NCBI RefSeq assembly: GCF_011752065.1
Contig: NZ_JAAIJY010000004.1
Coordinates: 62,001-126,000 of the forward strand
Source of the DNA: Actinomyces sp. ZJ308
Lineage (GTDB): Bacteria > Actinomycetota > Actinomycetes > Actinomycetales > Actinomycetaceae
Direction of reading: 5' to 3'
Length of the DNA stretch: 64,000 nt
Each line of letters starts with the position of its first letter. The first letter of the stretch is position 1. The notes under the pieces were generated by a model. It was not told the origin of the DNA and made no database searches. It saw only the letters and a program-made list of their open reading frames with translations. A program made the position numbers and the translations under genes. Of the stretch, positions 1 through 8,457 are shown piece after piece.

Positions 1-1136
1 TAGTCCCCCAGGGGCACCGGGCTGTAGGGGCCGACGAAGACGGCTCCGGCGTTGCGGATCCGACGGGCGACCTCGGAGGCCTCGGCGGTGTGGATCTCCA
101 GGTGCTCGGCGGCGTAGGCGTCGGCCACCTCGATGGCCTGCTCGAGGTCACGCACCAGGACGGTCCCCGACTGCGGACCGCTCAGGGCGGCGCCGGCCCG
201 CTCCCGGTGCCGGGTCGCGCTGAGCCTGCGCTCGAGCGCGACGTCGACGGCATCGGCCAGCTGCGGGGAGTCGGTGATGAGGACGCTGCCCGCGTTGGGA
301 TCGTGCTCCGCCTGGGAGAGCAGGTCGGCGGCCACGTACTCGGGGTTGGCGCCGGCATCAGCCAGGACGGCGATCTCGGTGGGGCCGGCCTCGGCGTCGA
401 TGCCGACCGCACCCATGACGGCGCGCTTGGCCGCGGCCACGTAGACGTTGCCGGGGCCGGTGATGACGTCGACGCCCTGGCACAGGACCTCTCCCCCGGC
501 ATCGGCACGGTCGGTGTCGTTCTGGGCGTCGGCGCCGTAGGCGAGCATCGCGATCGCCTGGGCACCGCCGACGGCGTAGACCTCGGTCAGCCCCAGCAGC
601 GCGCACGCCGCCAGGATCGTGGGGTGGGGCAGTCCGGCGAACTCGGCCTGGGGCGGGCTGGCCAGGGCGATCTGCTCGACGCCGGCCACCTGGGCGGCCA
701 CCGCGTTCATGACCACGCTGGAGGGGTAGACGGCCAGTCCCCCGGGAACGTAGAGCCCGACGCGCCGGACCGGGATCCAGCGCTGGGTGACGGTGCCTCC
801 GGGAATCACCTCCGTGGTGCACTCGGTGGGCACCTGGGCGCCGTGTCCGGCGCGGTTGTGGGCAATGGACAGCTCCAGCGCCTCGCGCACGCCCGGGTCC
901 AGGTCGCTCAGCGCCCGGGCGATGGCCTGGGCGGGTACGCGCAGATGGGCCGGGCGTACTCCGTCGAAGCGCTCGGCGGCGTCGCGCAGGGCGGCCGCGC
1001 CCCGGGAGCGGACGTCCTCGATCAGCGGGGCCACCGCGTCCTGGGCGGTGGTCACGTCGAGGGTGGCCCGGGGAAGCGCCTGCGCCAGCTGGCGAGGAGA
1101 CAGTTGGGTACTGCGCAGATCAGTGCGGTTGAGCAT
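1..1136 (-). CDS. hisD: Histidinol dehydrogenase, 3' end cut off by window edge
   Basis: Catalyses the last two steps of histidine synthesis, oxidising L-histidinol to L-histidine with NAD+, as a zinc-dependent cytosolic dimer. About 378 codons are present; the family is about 430-440 residues, so roughly 55-60 C-terminal residues lie outside the window. The N-terminus [11 protein letters not shown] and the segments [19 protein letters not shown] and GPGNVYV are typical of His[13 protein letters not shown] (about residues 270-280) carries the zinc-binding Gln and His, and AAEHLEIHT (about 342) holds the later conserved Glu-His pair. The start is the ATG at 1134-1136. The gene is transcribed away from metE and separated from it by a strong hairpin, so it is probably the first gene of its own (his) unit. 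Confidence 0.95.
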   Translation of the reverse strand, partial: MLNRTDLRSTQLSPRQLAQALPRATLDVTTAQDAVAPLIEDVRSRGAAALRDAAERFDGVRPAHLRVPAQAIARALSDLDPGVREALELSIAHNRAGHGAQVPTECTTEVIPGGTVTQRWIPVRRVGLYVPGGLAVYPSSVVMNAVAAQVAGVEQIALASPPQAEFAGLPHPTILAACALLGLTEVYAVGGAQAIAMLAYGADAQNDTDRADAGGEVLCQGVDVITGPGNVYVAAAKRAVMGAVGIDAEAGPTEIAVLADAGANPEYVAADLLSQAEHDPNAGSVLITDSPQLADAVDVALERRLSATRHRERAGAALSGPQSGTVLVRDLEQAIEVADAYAAEHLEIHTAEASEVARRIRNAGAVFVGPYSPVPLGD

Positions 1137-1161
1137 GCCCGCAAGCCTACCGGCCGTGCGC

Positions 1162-1200
1162 GAGGCGGCCTGGGAGAGATGTCCTCTCCCAGGCCGCCTC
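1162..1200 (-). terminator. Strong hairpin terminator after metE
   Basis: A perfect 16-bp inverted repeat: GAGGCGGCCTGGGAGA at 1162-1177, a 7-nt loop, and its complement at 1185-1200. It starts about 40 nt beyond the metE stop and ends before the hisD start. No clear T-run follows, as is common in high-GC actinobacteria. Confidence 0.8.
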
Positions 1201-1238
1201 ACACGCCTCGGGCCGCCTCAGATGCTCCCTGTGTCAGA

Positions 1239-3629
1239 TCACAGGTTCTCGCGCACGGCGCGGGCGGCGCCGACGAGGCTGGTCAGGCTCGCCTCGGTCT
1301 CGGCGTAGGCGCGGGTCTTGAGGCCGCAGTCGGGGTTGACCCAGACCTTCTCCGCCCCCAGGGCGTCCACGGCCCGCTGGAGCAGCTCGGTGCACTCGGC
1401 CTGGCTGGGAACGCGCGGGGAGTGGATGTCCCACACGCCCGGGCCGAGCTGGCGCTCGAAGCCGTGCTCGGCCACGGCGGGCAGGATGTCCATGCGTGAG
1501 CGGGAGGCCTCGATCGATGTGACATCGGCGTCGAGGTGGTCGACCGCGTCGATGACGACGTCGAACTCCGAGTAGCACAGGTGGGTGTGGACCTGCGTGG
1601 CGGGCGCGGCGCCCCCGGTGGCCAGGCGGAAGGATCCGACGGACCACTCCAGGTAGGCCGGGCGGTCGGCGCGACGCAGCGGCAGGGTCTCGCGGATGGC
1701 CGGCTCGTCGACCTGGATGACGCCGATGCCGGCGGCCTCGAGGTCTGCGACCTCCTCGCGCAGAGCCAGGCCCAGCTGGTCGGCGACCTGAGCGCGTGGG
1801 ACGTCGTCACGCACGAAGGACCAGGCCATGATCGTCACCGGACCGGTGAGCATGCCCTTGAGGGGCTTGTCGGTCAAGGACTGGGCGTAGGCCGACCAGG
1901 CCACCGTCATGGGCTCGGGACGGGCGACGTCGCCCCACAGGATCGAGGGACGGGTGCAGCGCGAGCCGTAGGACTGGACCCAGCCGTGCTCGGTGGTCAC
2001 GAATCCGTCGAGAAGCTCGGCGAAGTACTGCACCATGTCGTTGCGCTCGGCCTCGCCGTGCACCAGCACGTCCAGTCCGAGGCGCTCCTGGAGGGCGACG
2101 ACGCTGGCGATCTCGGCGCGCATGGCGGCGTCGTAGGCTGCGTCGTCGATCTCGCCCTTGCGCCAGGCGGCCCGGGCCTTGCGGATCTCGGCGGTCTGCG
2201 GGAAGGAGCCGATGGTGGTGGTGGGCAGCTCGGGCAGGCCGAGGCGCTCGTCCTGGGCGGCCTTGCGCTCGACGTAGGGGGCGCGGGTGCGGTCGGCGTC
2301 GGTGACGGCGTCGACGGCGGCGCGCACCTCGTCACGGTGCACACCCGGGTGGGCGGCGCGCTGGTGGCGCAGGTCGGTGTCCTGGGCGAGCTCTGCACCG
2401 ATGGCGTCGCGCCCCTCGGCCAGTCCCTTGGCCAGAGTGATGACCTCGCCGACCTTCTGGTCGGCGAAGGCGAGCCAGGAACGGATCTGCGCATCGATGG
2501 AGGTCTCGCGCTCGACGTCGTGAGGCACGTGCTGAAGGGAGGTCGAGGTGGCCACGGTGATCGGGGCGCCCTCGGGAAGGCGCTCGCGCAGCTGCTCGAG
2601 CGTCGTCAGTGCCGCGTCCAGGTCGGTGCGCCAGATGTTGCGTCCCGAGACGACGCCGGCGACGACGGCCTTGCCCTCGAGGGCGGCCAGGTCACCGGCC
2701 TCGGGCAGGTCGCCGGCAACGAGGTCGAGGCCCACGGCCTCGATCGGGGTGGCCCCGAGCACGGGCAGCGCGTCACCCAGGGAGCCGTAGGTTCCGGCCA
2801 CGAGGATCTGGGGACGCTCCACGATGGCGCCGAGCCAGGTGTAGGCGTCGCGCACGGCATCGAGGATGCGCCCGCGATCAACGCTCCAGGAGTCGGAGAC
2901 CAGGGCGGGCTCATCGAGCTGGACCCAGGTGGCACCGGCCCTCTGCAGGTCCATGAGCAGGTGGCCGTAGGCGTGCAGGACGTCGCCGAGCCGGTCCAGG
3001 GGGTGGAAGTCCTCGGCCGCCTCGTCGGAGGGCTTGGCCATGAGCAGGTAGCTCACCGGTCCCACGACGACGGGGCGCACCTCGACGCCGGCGTCCTTGG
3101 CCTCACGGACCTGGTCGGCGATGGCGGTGTCGACGTATCCGATGGGGGTGGAGGCATCGATCTCGGGAACCAGGTAGTGGTAGTTGGAGTCGAGCCACTT
3201 GGTCATCTCCAGGGCGGGGCGGGCCCCCTCGCCACGAGCCAGCGTGAAGTAGCCCTCGACGTCCAGGGCGCCGTCGGCGTCCAGCAGGTCACGGAAGCGG
3301 GCGGGGGCGGCGCCCAGGGTGGCGGTCACCTGGAGCACCTGGTCGTAAAGGGTGAAGTCAGCTGGCACCGAGGCGGGCTGAGTCAGGCCCAGGTCCGTCA
3401 GGCGCGAGCGGGTGGCGCCGCGCAGCTCGGCGGCGGCGTGCCCGAGCTCGTCAACGCTCAGGTTCCCCTTCCAGAAGGACTCGACAGCGCGTTTGAGCTC
3501 GCGGTCCCTGCCGATGCGGGGGTAGCCCAGAATGGTGGCTCCCGGAAGAGGGGCCGAGGGGACCTGCGACTCGGTCACGGCGATCTCCGCCGGCGAGACG
3601 GTGGTGTCCGGCTCAGGGGTGGCGCTCAT
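1239..3629 (-). CDS. metE: Cobalamin-independent methionine synthase
   Basis: Transfers the methyl group of 5-methyltetrahydropteroyl-polyglutamate to homocysteine to make methionine in the cytosol, without B12. At 796 residues it has the expected two-barrel length. The N-terminal barrel begins with ILGYPRIGRDRELKRAVESFWKG, the C-terminal barrel with LPTTTIGSFPQT. The zinc ligands of the family are visible: His and Cys in VHTHLCYSEF (about residue 681) and Cys in VNPDCGLKTR (about 765). The ATG start overlaps the metF stop (ATGA), so the two genes should be co-translated: MetF makes the methyl-THF that MetE consumes. A 16-bp hairpin follows the stop. Confidence 0.97.
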   Translation of the reverse strand: MSATPEPDTTVSPAEIAVTESQVPSAPLPGATILGYPRIGRDRELKRAVESFWKGNLSVDELGHAAAELRGATRSRLTDLGLTQPASVPADFTLYDQVLQVTATLGAAPARFRDLLDADGALDVEGYFTLARGEGARPALEMTKWLDSNYHYLVPEIDASTPIGYVDTAIADQVREAKDAGVEVRPVVVGPVSYLLMAKPSDEAAEDFHPLDRLGDVLHAYGHLLMDLQRAGATWVQLDEPALVSDSWSVDRGRILDAVRDAYTWLGAIVERPQILVAGTYGSLGDALPVLGATPIEAVGLDLVAGDLPEAGDLAALEGKAVVAGVVSGRNIWRTDLDAALTTLEQLRERLPEGAPITVATSTSLQHVPHDVERETSIDAQIRSWLAFADQKVGEVITLAKGLAEGRDAIGAELAQDTDLRHQRAAHPGVHRDEVRAAVDAVTDADRTRAPYVERKAAQDERLGLPELPTTTIGSFPQTAEIRKARAAWRKGEIDDAAYDAAMRAEIASVVALQERLGLDVLVHGEAERNDMVQYFAELLDGFVTTEHGWVQSYGSRCTRPSILWGDVARPEPMTVAWSAYAQSLTDKPLKGMLTGPVTIMAWSFVRDDVPRAQVADQLGLALREEVADLEAAGIGVIQVDEPAIRETLPLRRADRPAYLEWSVGSFRLATGGAAPATQVHTHLCYSEFDVVIDAVDHLDADVTSIEASRSRMDILPAVAEHGFERQLGPGVWDIHSPRVPSQAECTELLQRAVDALGAEKVWVNPDCGLKTRAYAETEASLTSLVGAARAVRENL

Positions 3630-4858
3630 GCGTTCTCCTTGGTGATGGTGGTGTGGGGCTGGACGGGGTGACGGGAAGAGGCTGCTGAGCCCGAGGAGCC
3701 GCAGCGCAGGAAGGAGGGGCCCCGGCCGGGGGTGGCCTGGAGGTAGCCGCGGTCGACGGCGTCGCGCACCTCCCGGTCAGGGGCGGCCCCGGCCAGGATG
3801 CCACCCAGACGCAGGTGGCTGATGACATCGAGGGCCGGACGGGTCCGGTTGAAGGTGTACAGGTGCAGTCCGGGCGCCCCGGCACGCAGCAGCGCCGTGG
3901 CCAGGTCGAGCGTGGCGCCAATACCGCGCTCCACGAGGGTGGCGCCGCTGGCAGAGCCCAGTGAGGACCGCAGACCCTGAGGAACCTTGACCCCGGTGAG
4001 CGCCTCAAGGCGGGTGAGCCGGCGCAGGTCGGTCAGAGGAATGACCCCGGGCAGGATCGGGATGCTCACCCCCGCGTAGGAGGCGGCGTTGGTCAGGGCC
4101 ACGTAGTCGGCCGGGTCGTAGAACACCTGGGTGATGGCCAGGTCGGCGCCGGCGGCCTGCTTGGCGGCCAGGACCTCGATGGCCTCGATGTGGTCGCTGG
4201 TGGCCGGGTAGGCGGCCACGGCGATGGTGACATGGCGCCGGCCGTCACCGAAGAAGTCGGCCTCGACCTCCCGGATGACCCGGACGAGGTCGTCGGCGTG
4301 GCGCAGCTCCCCGGCGACGTCGTCGGCCCGGGTACCGGCTGGGGGGTCACCGCGCAGTGCCAGGAAGCGTCGCACGCCCATGCGCAGGAAGCGGGTGACG
4401 ATGTCGACGGCCTCCTGCTTGCGGTAGCCGATGCAGGTCAGGTGCGCCATGAGGGGGATGGTGCTGGACTCGAGCACGTGGGCGAGCACGCACTCGGACG
4501 GGTTGGTCTCCTCCCGGACGACGCGCACACGAGGCGCGTCGTCGCACCGACCGTCCACCGGATCCGGAAGATCCGCTCCACGCACCCGCGTACCGGCTGC
4601 CGAGGCAGGCTCGGTCACGAAGGTGGGACGGTAGGTCACCGAGACGAAGTCGGGGCCGGTGGCCAGGAGCCTGTCGATCCGCCCCCAGGTGGCCGAGGCG
4701 GCCTTGCCCGGACGTGGGGGGAAGAGCTCCAGACTGACGGTGGGCAGCGCCCGTTTCGGTGACCGTGCCGCTGCCGGCCCACCACTGCTTGAGTCATCGC
4801 CGCGGCTCCCGACTCCGGCAGTGGACTCGGTGGGCTCAGTGGACTCATTGTCTATCAC
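3626..4858 (-). CDS. metF: 5,10-methylenetetrahydrofolate reductase with N-terminal extension
   Basis: Flavoprotein that reduces methylene-THF to methyl-THF for methionine synthesis. Recognised by SLELFPPR near the start of the barrel, MAHLTCIG, LALRGDPP (about residue 171), ITQVFYDPADY, ILPGVIPL and HLYTFNRTRPA near the C-terminus. I chose the GTG at 4858 because GGAG lies about 5 nt upstream; an open frame continues to a TTG at 4957 without a good ribosome site. From the GTG the product is 410 residues, longer than the usual 290-310. The excess is a Ser/Gly/Thr-rich leader of about 50 residues and a loop after FVTEPAS (RVRGADLPDPVDG...). Overlaps metE by 4 nt. No SAM or cobalamin riboswitch was recognised upstream. 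Confidence 0.93.
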   Translation of the reverse strand: MIDNESTEPTESTAGVGSRGDDSSSGGPAAARSPKRALPTVSLELFPPRPGKAASATWGRIDRLLATGPDFVSVTYRPTFVTEPASAAGTRVRGADLPDPVDGRCDDAPRVRVVREETNPSECVLAHVLESSTIPLMAHLTCIGYRKQEAVDIVTRFLRMGVRRFLALRGDPPAGTRADDVAGELRHADDLVRVIREVEADFFGDGRRHVTIAVAAYPATSDHIEAIEVLAAKQAAGADLAITQVFYDPADYVALTNAASYAGVSIPILPGVIPLTDLRRLTRLEALTGVKVPQGLRSSLGSASGATLVERGIGATLDLATALLRAGAPGLHLYTFNRTRPALDVISHLRLGGILAGAAPDREVRDAVDRGYLQATPGRGPSFLRCGSSGSAASSRHPVQPHTTITKENA

Positions 4859-5046
4859 GTCGTCTCCATCGATCCTGGCTGAAGCACCCGCGCACCGGGT
4901 TGCTGCGGCGTCGTCGAACCAGGTCTCTCGGCCGCTCTGGATGGTCGAGCGTATCAAACCATGGCCGCACCCCGGCCCCGGCGGCGTCCCAGATAGCGAG
5001 AATCTTCCGCTCAGTCAGCAAGCCTGTACCGCGTCGTGCGCCCCGG

Positions 5047-5418
5047 TCAGTACACCTTGGGCGCTCCTCCCGACCATCTCGCCCAACAGGCGAGTCGCTC
5101 AGGCGGCGCCCAGCTCTCATCCTCGGTGCCGACCTCGCCGGTGGCCGCGGACACCACGAGGGCCGCCAGGCTCGGCTCGCCGCGGGCCCGGCAGTCGTGG
5201 CTGATCATGCAGAGCAGGGGACCCATATGACGCGGCAGCACGCCCCGTCCGATCGAGTCGCTGAGCTCGCCGTAGGTGATGACCTCTCGGTGCTGAGCGA
5301 CGTCGATAAGGACGGAGCGTGCTGCGATGGTGGACTGGGCCAGCCTCGGGGTGAGTCGGTGCATCCTCTCCCCCACGGGGAAGCGGTCACCGACGGTGAT
5401 GGCGAGCTGCTGTGACAC
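5047..5418 (-). CDS. Small uncharacterised protein (ITYGEL / LVVSAATG type)
   Basis: Encodes 123 residues from the GTG at 5418. An ATG at 5364 (MHRLTPRLAQ) directly after GGGGGAGAGG is an alternative start giving 105 residues. The segments VLIDVAQHREVITYGELSDSIG and ISHDCRARGEPSLAALVVSAATGEVG resemble a widespread family of short hypothetical proteins with the consensus 'ITYGELA...IS...GRPMLSALVV...TG.PG'; I know of no established function. No membrane segment or signal peptide is visible. It sits alone between metF and the surface protein, in the same orientation, with 188 nt to metF. Confidence 0.6.
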   Translation of the reverse strand: MSQQLAITVGDRFPVGERMHRLTPRLAQSTIAARSVLIDVAQHREVITYGELSDSIGRGVLPRHMGPLLCMISHDCRARGEPSLAALVVSAATGEVGTEDESWAPPERLACWARWSGGAPKVY

Positions 5419-5492
5419 AGAATGATGATCCGGGATGTCCGGGACTGCTCACAAGATCATGCCGCCGCGCCTCACCCTGGGACCGGCTCCGA

Positions 5493-7943
5493 TCAGCCGG
5501 CCATGCGACGGCGCACCAGGATGAAGCCGCCTCCCATCGCGATGGCAGCCACCGCCAGCACGATGGCGGTGATGCTGGTACCCGTCAGCGGAAGCCGACC
5601 ACCGCCGGCGGCCGCCGCGGCGGCGGCGTCCTGTCCCTGGCCGGCCTCGGCGTTGGCACCGGGCTTGGCGACGCTGGAGTTCTTCTGGCCGGCGCCGGCC
5701 TTGGAGCTGGAGGGGTTGGCGCTCTCAGAGCCCTGACCGGCGGTACCGGAGGTCCCACCTGCGGTCGAGCCGTTGCCGTCCTGAGCAGCCGCGGTGGAGG
5801 AGGGCTGGCCGCCACCGTTGCCGCCACCGTTGTCACCGGCGCCGCCGTTGTTATTGCCACCATTGTTGGCATTGCCACCGTCTCCGGCGTTGTTGCCACC
5901 GCCGTTGTTGTTACCGCCGTCTCCGGCGTTACCGCCGTTGTCGCCGGCGCCGGGCACGGCACCGCCGCCCCAGGCGACGTTGACCAGCGCGCCGCGGTCC
6001 ACGGCGACATTGGCGTTCACGCCGAGGGTCTTGGCGACGTCCTCAGGCAGGGCGTGACCGGTGCCGGAGGCGGGGCTGCCCTCCTTGAGGTGGAAGTCGG
6101 AGGTCTTGTCCATCGGGTTGGCGGACTCCTTGACGAAGAACGGGTTGTTCTCCGGAGAGCCGTGCAGGTCCAGGCCGTTGGCCTCCTTGCCGGAGGCCTT
6201 CACGTTCGAGTCGGCCGTGAAGTCGGCGAGCTTCTCGGCGTTGACCGACTGGGTCTGGCGGTCGGCGCCCCAGTTCCACAGGACCGTGGTCGACAGGGTC
6301 TGGGGGTTCTCGTGGCGGTAGTAGGCGTCGTAGTCGATGGTGGAGACCATCTCATTGGCGTAGACGGCGCCGGAGCCGTCCTGGTTGGCACCGCCGAGGA
6401 CCTGGACCATCGCCGAGTAGCGCCACTCGTCCCCGGGCTTGGGGGTGGTCTGCTCGGAGGAGAAGATGTTGTTCATCACCGTGGTGTTGGTGGTGTCCCA
6501 GCTCAGCCCGTGCTCAGCGCTCCACTTCTGCACCTGGGTGCACACACCCTGCTCATTGCGGGCGTTGCAGCCGTCGGAGCGGGTGTCCTCCTGGATCCAC
6601 AGGCTGGTCAGCGCGTGGGAGACGGTGTTGTTCCACACCCTGCTGTCGTTGGAGCCGGAGATGTGGATACCGACGCCGGCTCCCGCCACGATGTTGGAGG
6701 CGATGAGGTTGTTGGAGGAGACCTCGTTGAAGATCGCCACCGGGACGTTGACGAAGTAGTTGCCGACGATCTCGGAGTCCATCACGCCCTCGTCGAACCA
6801 GATGCCCGCGCCGCGGTTCTGGTCATAGGCCGTGGGGTCGGAGATGTCCACGCCGGTGGCCGAGTAGTCCACGGTGTTGTTGGCGAAACGGATGTTCTTG
6901 GAGTGGGTGATCTTGGTGTCGGCCAGGGTGCAGTAGGCGCCGCAGTCCTTCGTGATGAAGCCGGAGGTGTTGTTATTCCTCCACAGGTTGTTCTCGACCT
7001 TGGCTCCGCTGGAGTCATTGATGCCGAAGGCGTTGGATCCGTTGTTCTCGAACAGGTTGTTCGACACGACCGCGTTGGTGGAGTCAATGACCTGCAGCGC
7101 ACCCGCCGTCGAGGAGTAGCGGAAGGTGGAGTTCTCGATGCGGGGGGCTCCGTGCGCGGCCACAATCATCCCACCACCGGAGATGGTGCCGATCTCAGGG
7201 TCCTGGTAGTCCCAGCGCTGGACCGCGGAGTACTTCTCCACCGTCAGCCCGGACAGGGTGATGTTGTCGGTGTTGAAGGACAGTGCCCGGGAGTGCTGGA
7301 CCACCTCGACCTGGTGCTGACTGGGGTCGACACCGATGACGTAGGAGGTGCCCCGGTGCGCCTTGACGTTGTAGCCGGCCTGGTTGTTGTTCGGGTTCTT
7401 CAGGGTGACCGGGTCCGGGTCGTCGACGTAGAAGGTCGACGCGGTGACCTCGTCACGGCTGAGCACCTGGGTCAGGGGCTGGCCGTCGACGAACACCTGC
7501 TCGGGGTGAGCGGCCATCCCCTCCTTGGCAGGGTCGGCGTTGATGGTGCAGACCGTGCAGAAGCGGACCATGTCGTTGCCCGTGGACCACTTTCCGTCAC
7601 CCCCGGCGCTCCAGCTGGTGGGGACCTCTGCGCCGGTGAGAACCGGCTTGGCCCCCTCGGCCGCCTTGATGGTCACACCCTTGTCCACCGCGAGCTCACC
7701 CTCGCGGTAGGTGCCGTTGGCCAATTCAATGGTGTCGCCGTTGCCGGCCGTCTTCAGGGCCGCTCCAATGGTTTGGAAGGGCTTGGCCGCGGTTCCGTCC
7801 CCCGCGTCCGAGCCCCCTTCGGCCGAGACATGGATGGTGCTGCCGTCCGCAGCGGCCGCTTCTGGCGCATGTGTCACGGCCAGAACAGGCGCCGACAGCG
7901 ATAGAGCGAGTATCGCCATCTGGGCGACGATTCGACGCTTCAT
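5493..7943 (-). CDS. LPXTG-anchored secreted right-handed beta-helix protein
   Basis: A cell-wall surface protein of 816 residues. Residues 1-33 are a signal peptide (KRR, a hydrophobic stretch, then a site near AEAAAADG). The segment IHVSAEGGSDAGDGTAAKPFQTIGAAL opens a DUF1565/pectate-lyase-like parallel beta-helix with irregular Asn-rich coils (VVSNNLFENNGSNAFG, KVENNLWRNNNTSGF) to about residue 660. Cysteine pairs (CTVC, CGAYC, CNARNEQGVC) could form disulfides. A Gly/Asn/Ala linker (about 670-780) reaches the sorting signal LPLTG at 784-788, followed by a hydrophobic segment and RRRMAG, so sortase should attach it to peptidoglycan. Glycan binding or cleavage is possible, but no catalytic set can be assigned by eye. 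The substrate is unknown. The leader is AT-rich. Confidence 0.85.
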   Translation of the reverse strand: MKRRIVAQMAILALSLSAPVLAVTHAPEAAAADGSTIHVSAEGGSDAGDGTAAKPFQTIGAALKTAGNGDTIELANGTYREGELAVDKGVTIKAAEGAKPVLTGAEVPTSWSAGGDGKWSTGNDMVRFCTVCTINADPAKEGMAAHPEQVFVDGQPLTQVLSRDEVTASTFYVDDPDPVTLKNPNNNQAGYNVKAHRGTSYVIGVDPSQHQVEVVQHSRALSFNTDNITLSGLTVEKYSAVQRWDYQDPEIGTISGGGMIVAAHGAPRIENSTFRYSSTAGALQVIDSTNAVVSNNLFENNGSNAFGINDSSGAKVENNLWRNNNTSGFITKDCGAYCTLADTKITHSKNIRFANNTVDYSATGVDISDPTAYDQNRGAGIWFDEGVMDSEIVGNYFVNVPVAIFNEVSSNNLIASNIVAGAGVGIHISGSNDSRVWNNTVSHALTSLWIQEDTRSDGCNARNEQGVCTQVQKWSAEHGLSWDTTNTTVMNNIFSSEQTTPKPGDEWRYSAMVQVLGGANQDGSGAVYANEMVSTIDYDAYYRHENPQTLSTTVLWNWGADRQTQSVNAEKLADFTADSNVKASGKEANGLDLHGSPENNPFFVKESANPMDKTSDFHLKEGSPASGTGHALPEDVAKTLGVNANVAVDRGALVNVAWGGGAVPGAGDNGGNAGDGGNNNGGGNNAGDGGNANNGGNNNGGAGDNGGGNGGGQPSSTAAAQDGNGSTAGGTSGTAGQGSESANPSSSKAGAGQKNSSVAKPGANAEAGQGQDAAAAAAAGGGRLPLTGTSITAIVLAVAAIAMGGGFILVRRRMAG
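5812..5965 (-). repeat. Low-complexity Gly/Asn-coding repeat in surface protein linker
   Basis: Imperfect short repeats of the kind gccgccgttgtt / ccaccgtt encode alternating GGN, NNG and GDGG units in the wall-spanning linker of the LPLTG protein. Such repeats may change length by slippage, which would alter how far the beta-helix head projects from the wall. Confidence 0.7.
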
Positions 7944-8129
7944 GGTGTCTCCGTCTCCGTAGTGTTATCAGAACGCCGTTACCCTACCGTGATAAATTGC
8001 ATTTGGCATCCGTTATATCCGCTTACTTCTGAGAGATGCTTCTCTCACTCATGATGCCGTTGCAGTCTTGCCCCAGGCACTACCTCGATCGATGTGCGTG
8101 ATCTGCTTCCTTTCTGCAAGGATCGACCT
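7944..8129. promoter_or_regulatory. AT-rich divergent leader between surface protein and S4 gene
   Basis: The 186-bp gap is distinctly richer in A and T than its surroundings and must hold promoters in both directions. It includes TTATCA and TGATAA about 19 nt apart (near 7965-7996) as an inverted pair, and a small GAGAG/CTCTC hairpin near 8031-8046. Exact promoter boxes could not be fixed. Confidence 0.35.
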
Positions 8130-8414
8130 ATGACGCACGCAACATCGCAGAACGCATCCCGGTACCCGACCGTCTCAGTGTCTGGAAGCATCAAGCTCGG
8201 TCAGTTCCTCAAGCTGGCCGGCCTGGTGGAGGACGGTGCGCAGGCGCGCATCGCCATCCAGTCCGGCGACGTCACGGTCAATGGCGCCTTGGAGACGCGT
8301 CGCGGGCACCATCTCTCCGACGGCGACGTCGTGGTCATCGACCACCCCGCCGGTCGGGTCGGCGCCATCGTCGAGCAACCGGGGTCCGGGACTGGTCCCG
8401 GACCCCGGCGCTGA
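8130..8414 (+). CDS. Small S4-domain RNA-binding protein (YbcJ/YaaA type)
   Basis: A product of 94 residues from the ATG at 8130, nearly all of it one S4 RNA-binding fold: IKLGQFLKLAGLVEDGAQARIAIQSGDVTVNGALETRRGHHLSDGDVVVID. Proteins of this size and pattern bind structured RNA and are often linked to ribosome work; the target here is unknown. An in-frame ATG 36 nt earlier is possible, but MTHATSQ is the more natural start. The last dozen residues (EQPGSGTGPGPRR) are low-complexity because their DNA forms a hairpin that probably terminates the transcript. Confidence 0.85.
   Translation: MTHATSQNASRYPTVSVSGSIKLGQFLKLAGLVEDGAQARIAIQSGDVTVNGALETRRGHHLSDGDVVVIDHPAGRVGAIVEQPGSGTGPGPRR
8379..8408 (+). 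terminator. Hairpin overlapping the end of the S4 gene
   Basis: Perfect 14-bp inverted repeat (CCGGGGTCCGGGAC at 8379-8392, complement at 8395-8408) with a 2-nt loop, ending a few bases before the S4 stop codon. It lies between convergent genes and could stop transcription from both sides. Confidence 0.7.
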
Positions 8415-8457
8415 CAACGAGCCGCCCGAAGCTCAGTCGGGATGCAGCGGCCGGGAC

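Noticed and set aside
1536-3671. A 711-codon plus-strand open frame opposite metE
   Set aside because: Antisense shadow of metE; the minus-strand product has all catalytic motifs.
4859-5046. Possible SAM or cobalamin riboswitch before metF
   Set aside because: None of the conserved core sequences could be found and the leader is short.
5810-5970. Regular short repeats that might suggest a CRISPR array
   Set aside because: Units are 9-15 nt, variable and in frame with a Gly/Asn linker; there are no spacers of uniform length and no cas genes.
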